From Streptosporangium violaceochromogenes (GTDB taxonomy: Bacteria > Actinomycetota > Actinomycetes > Streptosporangiales > Streptosporangiaceae): a stretch of DNA of 64,000 bases. The DNA lies in NCBI RefSeq assembly GCF_014654615.1, contig NZ_BNBB01000006.1, forward strand, positions 124,001 to 188,000, in the 5' to 3' direction. The notes under the pieces are model-generated. The model saw only the letters and a program-made list of their open reading frames with translations, searched no databases and was not told where the DNA came from. Positions 1-9,329 of this stretch are shown here, piece by piece; the first letter of the stretch is position 1, and every line of letters starts with the position of its first letter. Made by a program: the position numbers and the translations under genes.

Positions 1-300
1 GCGTACGGCCAGCGGCACCTTCGTGCGGCGGGCGAAGTTCACGCACTCGGCCACGTCCGCCGGGCCGGCGCAGTAGGCCACGCCCGCCGGGCGCACCCGG
101 TCGAAGGCGGGGTTGAACAGGCGGCGGGCCTCGTCGTAGACGGCGTCGCCCGGCCGGACGAGCCTGCCGTCCAGCCCTTGGCCCAGGGCCCGCCAGTCCG
201 AAGGGGTGGGGCCGGAGGAGGCGGGACGCCCCGCCCCCAGGGGCAGGGCCGCCAGGCCGCCCACGCGAAGGAACGTCCGCCTGTCCGGAGCGGGCCGCAT
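1..300 (-). CDS. FAD-binding (PCMH/BBE-type) oxidoreductase, N-terminal part, cut by window edge
   Basis: Reading the minus strand from ATG at 300 gives about 100 residues that run off the left edge. The start has a twin-arginine motif (RRTFLRVGG, residues 7-15) followed by a short hydrophobic alanine/leucine/glycine stretch, so the protein is probably exported folded by the Tat system. After a linker, residues such as GDAVYDEARRLFNPAFD and PADVAECVNFAR match the beginning of the PCMH FAD-binding domain found in berberine-bridge-like oxidases, where these segments precede the flavin-binding loop. Catalytic and covalent flavin residues lie outside the window, so the substrate cannot be guessed. 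The call rests on motif recognition; a related PCMH-type oxidase or dehydrogenase is the main alternative. Confidence 0.8.
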   Translation of the reverse strand, partial: MRPAPDRRTFLRVGGLAALPLGAGRPASSGPTPSDWRALGQGLDGRLVRPGDAVYDEARRLFNPAFDRVRPAGVAYCAGPADVAECVNFARRTKVPLAVR

Positions 301-503
301 GATCGTCTCCTCGATGCTCTGTGTCGTCTGCCCGGTGAGACGGCGGGGAAGGCGGCCCGGTTGGTCACATTCGCATCACTTCAATGGGATCTGCGGGGCC
401 GATGGGGAGCGGACCGGATCGCCGGGCGGCGGCGGGCGCCGCCCGGGTGCGGGGGAGGCGTGGGGAGGGCGCCGGCCGGGCGCGGGGAAGCACGACCGGG
501 CGC

Positions 504-548
504 GGGAGACGCGGGAGGACGCGGGGAAAGTATGGGAGACGCGGGAGG
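504..548. repeat. two identical 15-base direct repeats, 30-base period
   Basis: GGGAGACGCGGGAGG occurs at 504-518 and again at 534-548, within a purine-rich tract from about 445 to 570. The exact 30-base offset is close to three helical turns. No function can be assigned. Confidence 0.6.
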
Positions 549-889
549 GCACGGGACGGTGCGGGAGGGGGACCGCCTCACGGCTTCCCTGCGTGTTCGA
601 GGGGAAATCCCACTTTTCGAGACGTGATTTCGAGACGGCAGGCGCGAGAAGGGCCATACGTGGAACACTGCGGAGTCATCGGGTCCTCGCATCACCGGGC
701 CCGTGAGGCCGGTGGGCCGCCGGAGACCCCACGCTCCCGCCGGATGGCCGCTCATGCTCGCGCTGGGCCGGATCCCCAGCTCAGGCGGTATGGCGGGCCA
801 TGCCTTCGGAACCGGATGAAGGTTTCGGATCCTCCTGCTGTGACCAAGGTGAATTGCTCCAGGGCATCGGAGACGACTCGGGAGTCACG

Positions 890-918
890 TTGACGTTTTA
901 CAGCTTTTCGGGTGATAT
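890..918 (+). promoter_or_regulatory. sigma70-like promoter far upstream of gdh
   Basis: TTGACG at 890-895 and TGATAT at 913-918 are separated by 17 bases. It points towards gdh but lies about 670 bases before its start codon, so it would make a long leader or a separate small RNA. A perfect GACTC-GG-GAGTC palindrome lies just upstream. Seen by eye; not tested. Confidence 0.4.
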
Positions 919-1215
919 CAGGAGCGGCGGCATGCTTCGGTCAACGGGGATCGGAGTAGATGACCGCTGGAGGTGTTGTGCCACGGGCCATGCCCGATGG
1001 GCGGAGTTTCGATGGGCGGTGGGCGAGGCGGCCCCACCTCTCCCGTCCGAGGGCTCTCCTCGGGCGGGGAGAGACGCCCCGGACGATGAAATCATGTGAC
1101 CTGCGGGATCTTCCGGCCGGGCCGATCCGGCCGGGGGAGTTCGGCGGGCTCGCGCTCCCCGCGGGGACGGGGGGAGGAGGTCGTCTCCGCCGCGTCGCGG
1201 AAGGCGGACTCGCCC

Positions 1216-1251
1216 AGGGGTGGCACCACCCCTCACTGCCCACTATGTGGG
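1216..1251. promoter_or_regulatory. two compact inverted repeats in the gdh leader
   Basis: AGGGGTGG (1216-1223) and CCACCCCT (1226-1233) form a perfect 8-base dyad with a 2-base centre. Five bases on, CCCAC-TAT-GTGGG (1239-1251) forms another. The arrangement looks like operator sites or RNA stem-loops; which one is unknown. Confidence 0.35.
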
Positions 1252-1440
1252 ATGCTTGTCTCACCGCCCTCTTCCAGCGACAGTGCGCCGCTCTCGGTGA
1301 AGAGCCCTCCGACGCACCGCTGACGGTGGCGAGGCACCGCGGGTCACAGGACGATCCGCGGCGATCGGCCGAGCCCCGGCCGCGTGTGACGAGATCGCCG
1401 CCCCTCGGGGAAGGGCTCGCCCATCGGCCGGGTGACGTGC

Positions 1441-1508
1441 CCGGATGAAATCCGGCAGGAGTGATGTGACGGAGCGCCCCACACGGTGGTGTGCTCTCGT
1501 CGCATCAC
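1441..1508 (+). promoter_or_regulatory. nested dyad structure upstream of gdh
   Basis: CCGGAT-GAA-ATCCGG (1441-1455) is followed by GTGATGTGAC (1461-1470) pairing at 9 of 10 positions with GTCGCATCAC (1499-1508). The latter encloses an inner CACAC-GGTG-GTGTG dyad. The block ends about 80 bases before the gdh start, a natural place for transcriptional or leader control of nitrogen metabolism. The regulator is unknown. Confidence 0.35.
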
Positions 1509-1588
1509 TTCCCTCGCCGGGGGAACGACGATTCTGATCGCGGGTCCCAACAACTATGGAAAACCCCTCACAAAGGAGTGAGAGCGAC

Positions 1589-4500
1589 ATGCCGCTCGAC
1601 GAGGCGAAAGACGAGCTGCTGAGGAGTGCCGCCGAGATGTGCGCGCACACGCCCGGCAGCGAACACGTGGGTGACGGGGAGGCGCTCGCCTTTCTCAGGC
1701 TTTACTATCGGCATGTCGCGCCGGAGGACCTGCTGAGCCGGAACCCGGTCGATGTGTACGGCCCGGCCGTGACCCAGCGGCAGCTCGCCGAGAGGCGCCC
1801 CCAGGGCCGCGCCCTGGTGCGGGCCTACACGCCGACCCTGGAGGAACACGGCTGGGACCCCGGACGCTCGGTCGTCCAGGTGGTCACCGACGACATGCCC
1901 TTCCTGGTCGACTCGGTCACGATGGAGCTCGACCGGCACGAGATCGCCACCCACCTGGTCGTCCACCCCCAGATGCGGGTGCTCAGGGACGTGACCGGCA
2001 AGCTGCTCGGCCGCGCCGTCGAGAACGTCGTGGACAGCGCGGGGCAGGTGCTGGCCGAGTCGTGGATGCACTTCGAGATCGACCGCCAGGCCGACCCGTC
2101 CGCGCTCAAACAGCTGGAGACCGACCTGCAGCGGGTCCTGGAGGACGTGCGTTACGCCGTCGAGGACTTCACCAAGATGCAGGCCCTGGCCGTCCAGACC
2201 GCCGAGGAGGTGGCGGACAACCCGCCGCCGCTGGACCCGACGGGGACGCAGGACAGCCTGGAACTGCTGCGCTGGCTTGCCGACGGCCACTTCACCTTCC
2301 TGGGCTACCGGGAGTACCGCCTGGAGGAGGGGGAGGAGGGCGACGCCCTGCGCCCGGTGCCCGGCACCGGCCTGGGCATCCTCCGCCACGACAAGGCGGG
2401 GTCGGAGAGCTTCGCCGCGCTCTCCCCCGAACTGCGCGCCAAGGCCCGTGAGAAGCAGCAGATGCTGATCGTCACCAAGGCCAACACCCGCGCCACCGTG
2501 CACCGCCCCGCCTACCTCGACTACGTCGGCGTCAAGCTCTTCGACGACAAGGGCGAGGTCGTCGGCGAGCGGCGCTTCCTGGGGCTGTTCACGCACGTCG
2601 CCTACAGTGAGTCGATCTCCCGCATCCCCGTGCTGCGGCGTAAGCTGGCGGAGGTCCTCGACCTGGCGGGGCTGGACGCCGAGAGCCACGACGGCAAGGA
2701 CCTCATCGAGATCCTGGAGACCTTCCCCCGCGACGAACTCTTCCAGACGTCGGTGGAACAGCTCGTGCCGACGGCGCTGGGCGTGCTCAGGCTGCGCGAG
2801 CGCAAGCAGGTCAAGGTCTTCCTGCGCCCGGACGACTACGGCCGCTACATCTCCTTCCTGATCTACCTGCCCCGTGACCGCTACACCACCAAGATCCGCA
2901 TCAGGATGCAGGAGATCCTTCTCCAGGCGGTCGGCGGCGCCTCCTACGACTACAGCGCGATGATCGGCGAGTCGGCCCTCGCCCGGCTCCACGTGGTCGT
3001 GCGCGGCGAGCGCGGCAGGCCGCTGAACGCCGACGCGGTGGACGTGGAGGAGCTTGAGGCGAGGCTCGCCTCCGCCACCCGCTCCTGGGACGACGACCTG
3101 GCCTCCGCCATCACCGACCTGAGCCCGGACGAGGAGGCCCCGGCGCTCATCCGCCGGTACGCCTCCGCCTTCCCCGAGGGGTACAAGGCCGACTTCCCCG
3201 CCCGGATGGCCGTCGCCGACCTGCGCCGCCTGGAGGCGCTCACCGGCGCGCCCGACGAGATCGGGATGAACCTCTACGAGCCCTACGACGCCGCGGAGGG
3301 GGAGCGCCGCTTCAAGCTCTACCGGATCGGCGCCCCCGTCTCCCTGTCGCGTGTGCTGCCGCTGCTCCAGCGGATGGGCGTCGAGGTGGTCGACGAGCGC
3401 CCCTACGAGATCGACCGCGACCACGACCCCAGGACCGCCGACGCCTGGATCTACGACTTCGGCCTGCGCTACACCCCCTCCTCGGAGGTGGACAGGGACG
3501 AGTTCAAGCGGCTGTTCCAGGACGCGTTCGACGCGCTGTGGCGGGGCCGGGTGGAGAGCGACGGGTTCAACGCGCTCGTCCTGGCCGCCGGGCTGACCTG
3601 GGAGCAGGCCGAGATCCTGCGGGTCTACGCCAAGTACCTGCGCCAGGCGGGCAGCACGTTCAGCCAGGACTACATCGAGCGGGTGCTGCTCGGCAACGTG
3701 CGGCTCGCCCGGCTGCTGGTGCGGCTGTTCGAGGCCAGGCTCGACCCGCGGCGCGAGGAGGAGGTCCGCGCGGACCTCGGCGAGGCGCTGAACGAGGAGA
3801 TCCTCGGCGCCCTGGACGACGTCGCCTCCCTGGACGAGGACCGCATCCTGCGGGCCTACCTGGAGATGATCAACGCCACGCTGCGGACGAACTACTTCCA
3901 GACGGTCGGTGGCGGGCGCAAGCCGTACATCAGCCTGAAGCTCGACTCGCCGTCGATCAGTGTGCTGCCGCTGCCCCGGCCGAAGATCGAGGTCTTCGTC
4001 TACTCGCCGAGGGTGGAGGGCGTGCACCTGCGCTTCGGCAAGGTCGCGCGCGGCGGGCTGCGCTGGTCGGACCGGATGGAGGACTTCCGTACGGAGGTCC
4101 TCGGCCTGGTGAAGGCGCAGATGGTGAAGAACACCGTCATCGTCCCCACCGGCTCCAAGGGCGGCTTCGTGGTGAAGAACCCGCCGAGGTCGGGCGGGCG
4201 TGAGGAGATGCTCGCCGAGGGCGTCTCCTGCTACCGGACGTTCATCTCCGGCCTGCTGGACATCACCGACAACCTCGTCGACGGCGTGGTGGTCCCGCCC
4301 GCCGACGTGGTCAGGCACGACGAGGACGACACCTACCTGGTGGTCGCCGCCGACAAGGGCACCGCGACGTTCTCCGACATCGCCAACGAGGTGGCCAAGG
4401 AGTACGGCTTCTGGCTGGGCGACGCCTTCGCCTCCGGGGGCTCGATCGGCTACGACCACAAGGGCATGGGCATCACCGCGAGGGGCGCCTGGGAGTCGGT

Positions 4501-6487
4501 CAAGTTCCACTTCCGCACCATGGGCGTGGACACCCAGACCACCGACTTCACCGTGACGGGCATCGGCGACATGTCCGGTGACGTCTTCGGCAACGGCATG
4601 CTGCTCTCCCAGCACATCCGGCTGGTCGCCGCCTTCGACCACCGGCACGTCTTCATCGACCCCGACCCCGACGCCGCGCGCGGCTACGCCGAGCGGGCCC
4701 GGCTGTTCGCGCTGCCGCGCAGTTCCTGGGAGGACTACGACCCCGCGCTCATCTCCGCCGGCGGCGGTGTCTGGCCGCGCACGGCCAAGTCGATCCCGGT
4801 GTCCCCGCAGGTGCGCGCCGCGCTCGGCATGGCCGACGGCGTGACGTCGCTGGCCCCCAACGAGCTGATCAGCGCGATCCTGCGGGCCCCGGTCGACCTG
4901 CTGTGGAACGGCGGCATCGGCACCTACGTCAAGGCGTCGAGCGAGGCGAACTCCGACGTCGGCGACAAGGGCAACGACGCCCTGCGGGTCGACGCCTCCG
5001 AGCTGCGCTGCAAGGTGATCGGCGAGGGCGGCAACCTGGGCTTCACCCAGCTCGCCCGGATCGAGTTCGCCCGTGCCGGCGGGCTCGTCAACACCGACTT
5101 CATCGACAACTCCGCCGGGGTGGACACCTCCGACCACGAGGTGAACATCAAGATCCTGCTGGACCGGGCGGTCCGCGACGGCGAGCTCACCGACAAGCAG
5201 CGCAACCAGATCTTCCGTGACATGACCGACGAGGTCGCCAAGCTGGTCCTGCGCGACAACTACGACCAGAACGTGGTGCTGGCCGCCGCCCGCGCCCAGG
5301 CGCCCGAGATGCTGCACATCCACTCGCGCCAGGTGCGCAAGCTGGAGCGGGCCGGTCTGATCAACCGGGAGCTGGAGTTCCTGCCGTCGGACAAGGCCCT
5401 CGCCGAGCGGCGCCAGGCCGGGCTCGGGCTGACCGCGCCGGAGTTCTCGGTGCTGCTGGCCTACACCAAGCTGGTGACCGACGCCGAGATCCTCGCCTCC
5501 GACCTGCCCGACGACCCCTATCTGGCGTCGTGGCTGGTGTCCTACTTCCCGTCGGCCCTGCGCGAGCGCATGCGGGACTACATGGACTCCCACCCGCTCC
5601 GCCGGGAGATCATCACCACCGGCGTGGTGAACGACCTGGTCAACTCCAGCGGCACCACCTTCATGTTCCGCCTGGGGGAGGAGAGCGGGGCCTCCACCCC
5701 GGACATCGCCCGCGCCTACCTCGTCACGCGCGAGGTCTTCGACCTGCCGAGTTTCTGGCAGCAGATCGAGGGGCTGGACAACAAGGTGGACACCTCCACC
5801 CAGATCGCCATGGAGCTGGAGGCCCGCAAGCTCGCCGAGCGCGGCACCCGCTGGCTGCTCGGCAACCGGCGCGCGCCGCTGGATCTGGCCTCCACGGTCA
5901 GCTTCTTCTCCAAGGGCATGAACGGCCTCCTGCCCCACCTGCCCAAGCTGCTGACCGGCTCCGACCTGACGGGGTTCGAGGAGCGGCGCGACGGCTTCAC
6001 GGCGCGCGGCGTGCCCGCGGAGCTGGCCGAGCGGGTCGCCGCGATGGTCCCGGCCTACTCCACCTTCGACCTGGTCGAGGTGGCGGCGCAGACGGGCCGG
6101 CCGGTGAACGAGGTGGCGGAGGTCTACTTCGACCTGGCCGACCGGCTCCAGCTCTCCCGGCTGCGCGAGCGGGTGATCGCGCTGCCCCGGGACAGCCGCT
6201 GGAACTCCATGGCGCGGGCCGCGCTCCGCGACGACCTGTACGCCGCGCACGCCGCCCTCACCCGCGACGTCCTGGCGCACAGCACGCCGGGGCTGACCCC
6301 CGAGGAGCGGCTGGCGCGCTGGACCAAGGCCAACTCGGCCGCGGTGGCCAGGGCCCGGCAGACCCTGTCGGAGATCTGGGAGAGCGACACCTTCGACCTG
6401 GCGACGCTGTCGGTGGCGCTGCGGGCCATCCGCACCCTGGTGGCCTCCACCAGCCTCCCGCCCAGCGAGGCGGAGGCGGAGGTGTGA
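1589..6487 (+). CDS. gdh: large NAD-specific glutamate dehydrogenase (about 180-kDa class)
   Basis: 1632 residues, the usual size of the L_180 class of NAD-dependent glutamate dehydrogenases, which convert glutamate to 2-oxoglutarate and ammonia in the cytoplasm. The N-terminal ~700 residues form the ACT-rich regulatory part (for example DDMPFLVDSVTMEL and WIYDFGLRYTP). The catalytic core follows, with the substrate-lysine region PTGSKGGFVVKNPP near residues 855-868, then a C-terminal helical part. The ATG at 1589 is chosen because AAAGGAG sits 10 bases before it; an upstream in-frame ATG at 1556 lacks this. It is a single gene with a long leader and is followed by a strong hairpin. The family is usually catabolic and nitrogen/carbon controlled; here control is only suggested by the dyads upstream. 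Confidence 0.96.
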   Translation: MPLDEAKDELLRSAAEMCAHTPGSEHVGDGEALAFLRLYYRHVAPEDLLSRNPVDVYGPAVTQRQLAERRPQGRALVRAYTPTLEEHGWDPGRSVVQVVTDDMPFLVDSVTMELDRHEIATHLVVHPQMRVLRDVTGKLLGRAVENVVDSAGQVLAESWMHFEIDRQADPSALKQLETDLQRVLEDVRYAVEDFTKMQALAVQTAEEVADNPPPLDPTGTQDSLELLRWLADGHFTFLGYREYRLEEGEEGDALRPVPGTGLGILRHDKAGSESFAALSPELRAKAREKQQMLIVTKANTRATVHRPAYLDYVGVKLFDDKGEVVGERRFLGLFTHVAYSESISRIPVLRRKLAEVLDLAGLDAESHDGKDLIEILETFPRDELFQTSVEQLVPTALGVLRLRERKQVKVFLRPDDYGRYISFLIYLPRDRYTTKIRIRMQEILLQAVGGASYDYSAMIGESALARLHVVVRGERGRPLNADAVDVEELEARLASATRSWDDDLASAITDLSPDEEAPALIRRYASAFPEGYKADFPARMAVADLRRLEALTGAPDEIGMNLYEPYDAAEGERRFKLYRIGAPVSLSRVLPLLQRMGVEVVDERPYEIDRDHDPRTADAWIYDFGLRYTPSSEVDRDEFKRLFQDAFDALWRGRVESDGFNALVLAAGLTWEQAEILRVYAKYLRQAGSTFSQDYIERVLLGNVRLARLLVRLFEARLDPRREEEVRADLGEALNEEILGALDDVASLDEDRILRAYLEMINATLRTNYFQTVGGGRKPYISLKLDSPSISVLPLPRPKIEVFVYSPRVEGVHLRFGKVARGGLRWSDRMEDFRTEVLGLVKAQMVKNTVIVPTGSKGGFVVKNPPRSGGREEMLAEGVSCYRTFISGLLDITDNLVDGVVVPPADVVRHDEDDTYLVVAADKGTATFSDIANEVAKEYGFWLGDAFASGGSIGYDHKGMGITARGAWESVKFHFRTMGVDTQTTDFTVTGIGDMSGDVFGNGMLLSQHIRLVAAFDHRHVFIDPDPDAARGYAERARLFALPRSSWEDYDPALISAGGGVWPRTAKSIPVSPQVRAALGMADGVTSLAPNELISAILRAPVDLLWNGGIGTYVKASSEANSDVGDKGNDALRVDASELRCKVIGEGGNLGFTQLARIEFARAGGLVNTDFIDNSAGVDTSDHEVNIKILLDRAVRDGELTDKQRNQIFRDMTDEVAKLVLRDNYDQNVVLAAARAQAPEMLHIHSRQVRKLERAGLINRELEFLPSDKALAERRQAGLGLTAPEFSVLLAYTKLVTDAEILASDLPDDPYLASWLVSYFPSALRERMRDYMDSHPLRREIITTGVVNDLVNSSGTTFMFRLGEESGASTPDIARAYLVTREVFDLPSFWQQIEGLDNKVDTSTQIAMELEARKLAERGTRWLLGNRRAPLDLASTVSFFSKGMNGLLPHLPKLLTGSDLTGFEERRDGFTARGVPAELAERVAAMVPAYSTFDLVEVAAQTGRPVNEVAEVYFDLADRLQLSRLRERVIALPRDSRWNSMARAALRDDLYAAHAALTRDVLAHSTPGLTPEERLARWTKANSAAVARARQTLSEIWESDTFDLATLSVALRAIRTLVASTSLPPSEAEAEV

Positions 6488-6559
6488 GGCCGGTCCGGTA
6501 GGGCGGTTTCCCCCGCCCCGGGCGGTCCGGGTCCTCACGACGGGGCCCGGACCGCCCGC

Positions 6560-6594
6560 CCCGCCCGCCCCGGCCGTCGGCCGGGGCGGGCGGG
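6560..6594. terminator. bidirectional terminator hairpin between gdh and the lipoprotein gene
   Basis: A perfect 16-base GC stem (6560-6575 with 6579-6594) closes a 3-base loop GTC between two convergent genes. There is no long T-run, as is common in actinomycetes. Confidence 0.8.
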
Positions 6595-6631
6595 CGCCGG
6601 GCGCCGGGGGCGGCGTCGGCCGGTGGAGGCC

Positions 6632-7663
6632 CTAGTTGGCGAAGACCCTGGTGACGCCGCCGGAGTAACCGATCACCGTGGCCGGCCTGCGGCTGTTCTT
6701 CGCCGGGACGACACTCACGTACTGGTGTGTCTCCACCGTGCGCAGCTCCTTGCGGGCACCGGGCTGGGAGGCCAGCCTCTCGGCGTTGGGAGGCACCCTG
6801 ATCTCCGCGCAGGGCTCGATCTTGGAGGTCACGGTGGTGGTCCTGATCAGCGAGTACGTCACCATGGCGCCGCCGTCGGCGGTGCGCAGCGCGCGCACGG
6901 GGTAGTTGCTCGCCCCGAAGATCGAGTCGTAGCCCAGGCAGTCGGTCTTGTACTTCGGCCGCCTGCTCGCGATCTCCTCGGCGTAGCCGGTGGTGTGCGG
7001 GCCCTTCTCGATCAGCCCGGCGGCGAACCCCGCGGTGCCCTCCTCGGCGGAGGTGGCGTGGAGCGGCGCCATCAGCCGGGGGCTGATCGCCGTGGTCGCG
7101 TCGTCGTCGTCCAGGGCCGTGGCGTAGCCGTCCCGGTCCTCGGCGATCTCGGGCACCCGCGCTCCCGGCTCCAGCAGCGAGGTGGAGCTGAGGTACCACT
7201 TGTGCTCGCCGTACTTGGTCAGGGTCAGTACGGCGGTGCGCGTCTCGCCGGAGGCGTCCTTGCGGTCGGCGATCGCGGCGAACCAGAAGGGAGGGCGCTG
7301 CTCGCGGGGCACCAGCAGGTGGGGCGTGCCCCAGGTGTGGCGGGGGAAGGCGTCGGGGGAGCCGTTGAAGGCGGCCATGGTGAGGGCCTCCTGGGCGTCG
7401 CGCGTCTGCTCCAGGAGGTTCCTGCGGTCGGCGTCCACGTGGGGGTCGGCGCTCGCCAGCGTCCTCTCGGCGGCCAGGATCCCGGCCAGTGCCCGGCCGG
7501 CCTCCGCCGGCGTGACCGGCGGGTCGGCGGGGGCGCTGGGGGTGGGGGAGACGCCGGAGGCCGAGGGGCTCCGGCGCGGCGCGGCGCCGCCCGGACCCGA
7601 GCACGCGGCCGTCCCGGCCAGCAGGAGCAGGGCGAGCAGACATCGACGCCCACGTCCTCGCAC
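6632..7663 (-). CDS. secreted lipoprotein of unknown function
   Basis: 343 residues. A GTG start at 7663 is preferred over longer frames because GGAGGAG lies about 6 bases upstream and the protein then begins with a classic lipoprotein signal: basic residues, a leucine/alanine core, and LAGTAAC. The cysteine at about residue 22 would be lipidated, leaving the protein outside the membrane. A serine/proline linker follows, then a globular domain with tryptophan-rich segments ([20 protein letters not shown]). Proteins of this type are common in actinomycetes without known function; resemblance to the DUF8094-type lipoproteins is an impression, not a search result. It converges with gdh and is divergent from prfB, with about 100 bases between the starts. 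Confidence 0.8.
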   Translation of the reverse strand: MRGRGRRCLLALLLLAGTAACSGPGGAAPRRSPSASGVSPTPSAPADPPVTPAEAGRALAGILAAERTLASADPHVDADRRNLLEQTRDAQEALTMAAFNGSPDAFPRHTWGTPHLLVPREQRPPFWFAAIADRKDASGETRTAVLTLTKYGEHKWYLSSTSLLEPGARVPEIAEDRDGYATALDDDDATTAISPRLMAPLHATSAEEGTAGFAAGLIEKGPHTTGYAEEIASRRPKYKTDCLGYDSIFGASNYPVRALRTADGGAMVTYSLIRTTTVTSKIEPCAEIRVPPNAERLASQPGARKELRTVETHQYVSVVPAKNSRRPATVIGYSGGVTRVFAN

Positions 7664-7748
7664 GCCCGCCTCCTCCACGGTCCCCCTGGGCGCCCATGCT
7701 AGCCATGGCGGACCGCGGGCCGTACACAACGGGGCTCGACGGTCGCGT

Positions 7749-7754
7749 ACCCTA
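7749..7754 (+). promoter_or_regulatory. -10-like TACCCT of prfB, leaderless arrangement
   Basis: TACCCT fits the actinobacterial TAnnnT hexamer and ends 7 bases before the GTG at 7762, so transcription would start at or next to the start codon. No convincing -35 element is visible. Confidence 0.4.
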
Positions 7755-7761
7755 TACAGAC

Positions 7762-8880
7762 GTGGCACCCATCGACCAGGTAGAAGAGATCAACGAGCTC
7801 GCCGGGACCCTGAAGAGCGTTCAGGACGTGCTCGACCTCGAAGCGATGCGCAAGCAGATCGAGGAGCTCGGGGAGCAGGCCGCCGCGCCCGACCTGTGGA
7901 ACGACCAGGAGCGGGCCCAGAAGGTCACCAGCAAGCTCTCCTACCTTCAGGGTGAGGTCAACAGGGTTGAGTCCCTGGTGCGGCGCCTGGAGGACCTGGG
8001 GGTCCTGTACGAGCTCGCCGCCGCCGAGGACGACGAGGACACCCGCCAGGAGGCCGACCGCGAGCTGGCCTCCCTCAAGGGCGACGTCGGCGCCCTGGAG
8101 GTGCGCACCCTGCTTTCGGGAGAGTACGACTCCCGGGAGGCGGTCGTCACGATCAACTCCCAGGCCGGTGGCGTGGACGCCGCCGACTGGGCCCAGATGC
8201 TCTTGCGCATGTACCTCCGGTGGGCCGAGCGCAAGGGTTATCCGACGGAGGTCTACGAGACCTCCTACGCCGAGGAGGCCGGGATCAAGTCGGCCACCTT
8301 CACGGTCAAGACCCCTTACGCCTACGGCACCCTGCGCGGCGAGCACGGCACCCACCGCCTGGTGCGCATCAGCCCGTTCGACAACCAGGGGCGCCGTCAG
8401 ACCTCCTTCGCCGGGGTGGACGTGGTGCCGGTGGTCGAGACGACCGACCACATCGACATCAACGAGGACGACCTGCGGGTCGACGTCTACCGATCCTCGG
8501 GCCCCGGCGGCCAGGGCGTCAACACCACCGACTCGGCGGTCCGCCTGACCCACCTGCCCACGGGCATCGTGGTCTCCTGCCAGAACGAGCGCTCCCAGCT
8601 CCAGAACAAGGCGACCGCCATGGTGGTCCTCCAGGCCAAGCTGCTGGAGCGCAAGCGGCAGGAGGAGGCCGCGGCGCTCAACGAGATCCGCGGCGAGGCG
8701 ACCACCTCCTGGGGCACGCAGATCCGTAACTACGTTCTGCATCCGTACCAGATCGTCAAGGACCTGCGGACGGGTACCGAGGCGGGCAACCCCGGCGCGG
8801 TGCTCGACGGCGACCTCGACGCGTTCATCGAGGCGGAGATCCGGTGGATCCGCCGCCAGGAGTCGGGGAGCGAGGCATAG
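7762..8880 (+). CDS. prfB: peptide chain release factor 2
   Basis: 372 residues. It recognises UGA and UAA stop codons on the ribosome and triggers release of the finished chain. The decoding tripeptide SPF is visible in [12 protein letters not shown], and the catalytic GGQ loop in [18 protein letters not shown] near residues 247-253. The open frame is uninterrupted: the in-frame UGA and +1 frameshift that control this gene in enterics are absent, as in other actinobacteria. The GTG at 7762 is chosen because the protein then starts at the family position (ending [10 protein letters not shown] after a few residues) and because a -10-like hexamer lies 7 bases before it. An upstream ATG at 7696 would add 22 unconserved residues. 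It opens the prfB-ftsE-ftsX-smpB neighbourhood. Confidence 0.95.
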   Translation: MAPIDQVEEINELAGTLKSVQDVLDLEAMRKQIEELGEQAAAPDLWNDQERAQKVTSKLSYLQGEVNRVESLVRRLEDLGVLYELAAAEDDEDTRQEADRELASLKGDVGALEVRTLLSGEYDSREAVVTINSQAGGVDAADWAQMLLRMYLRWAERKGYPTEVYETSYAEEAGIKSATFTVKTPYAYGTLRGEHGTHRLVRISPFDNQGRRQTSFAGVDVVPVVETTDHIDINEDDLRVDVYRSSGPGGQGVNTTDSAVRLTHLPTGIVVSCQNERSQLQNKATAMVVLQAKLLERKRQEEAAALNEIRGEATTSWGTQIRNYVLHPYQIVKDLRTGTEAGNPGAVLDGDLDAFIEAEIRWIRRQESGSEA

Positions 8881-8902
8881 GGCCCCTTGGGAAGACGAGG
8901 CC

Positions 8903-9094
8903 CTAGACGCCCGCCAGGTGCTTCAGCGCGAGGGTGAGGAAGAGCAGGGCGATCAGCAGCAGCGAGAGCATGGCCGGGGTCATCCCGGCCAGGCCGTGAT
9001 GGTGCATCCGGTCGCGGTAGGCCCGGCACTGGGGGCATCGTCCCTCGGCGACGGGGTGGGCGCAGCGGGCGCAGACGAGGTCATCACAGCTCAT
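8903..9094 (-). CDS. small zinc-ribbon membrane protein
   Basis: 63 residues. The N-terminal half has two CxxC pairs (CARC at residues 8-11 and CPQC near 20-23), a likely zinc ribbon. The C-terminal half is one hydrophobic helix (MLSLLLIALLFLTLALKHL), so the ribbon would sit on one face of the membrane. GAGGGAGG lies 5 bases before the ATG, a strong ribosome binding site. It sits between prfB and ftsE on the opposite strand. Function is unknown; the compact design suggests a membrane adaptor or redox/metal-sensing microprotein, which is inference. Confidence 0.8.
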   Translation of the reverse strand: MSCDDLVCARCAHPVAEGRCPQCRAYRDRMHHHGLAGMTPAMLSLLLIALLFLTLALKHLAGV

Positions 9095-9188
9095 GAGAGC
9101 CTCCCTCTTCTAGAGAGAACTACTTTATCCGGTCGTTACCGGGCGCCGAATCGTTTTGTTTCCGTTATGGACGTTCCATGCCAGTCTT

Positions 9189-9312
9189 CCCCCTAGACTG
9201 GGCTCCGGCCAACCGGAACGTCGATCAAGAGCCCCAGACCGGCGCCCCCCGGCAGGCGAGAGGCGGAAGTGAACCTCTGCCACCACCGCGACCGTCCCAC
9301 CCCCTAGACTGG
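9189..9312 (+). repeat. duplicated promoter-like box upstream of ftsE
   Basis: The 13-base string CCCCCTAGACTGG occurs at 9189-9201 and 9300-9312, 111 bases apart. Each holds TAGACT, a good TAnnnT hexamer. The first copy is also the right arm of a 6-base dyad (CCAGTC at 9181-9186). The pair could be tandem promoters for ftsE-ftsX. Confidence 0.4.
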
Positions 9313-9329
9313 CATGCCGTGATGCGCCC

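Larger units (their letters stand above)
301..1588. other. long gene-free region between the oxidoreductase and gdh
   Basis: About 1.29 kb without a convincing coding frame. The open frames here give low-complexity arginine/glycine/proline translations with no domain. It holds a pair of 15-base direct repeats (504-548), a sigma70-like promoter (890-918), two compact dyads (1216-1251) and a nested dyad (1441-1508), listed separately. It is probably regulatory for gdh, or carries an untranslated RNA. Confidence 0.6.

Noticed and set aside
960..1448. Open frame in the gdh leader
   Set aside because: The translation has no domain, no ribosome binding site and a composition like other shadow frames.
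1568..6538. 1656-codon open frame opposite gdh
   Set aside because: Shadow of gdh: GC-rich codons rarely give stops in this antisense frame. The translation is His/Val/Asp/Gly/Gln repeats with no domain.
7762..8880. Programmed frameshift in prfB
   Set aside because: The frame is continuous from the start through the SPF and GGQ motifs; there is no in-frame UGA to bypass.
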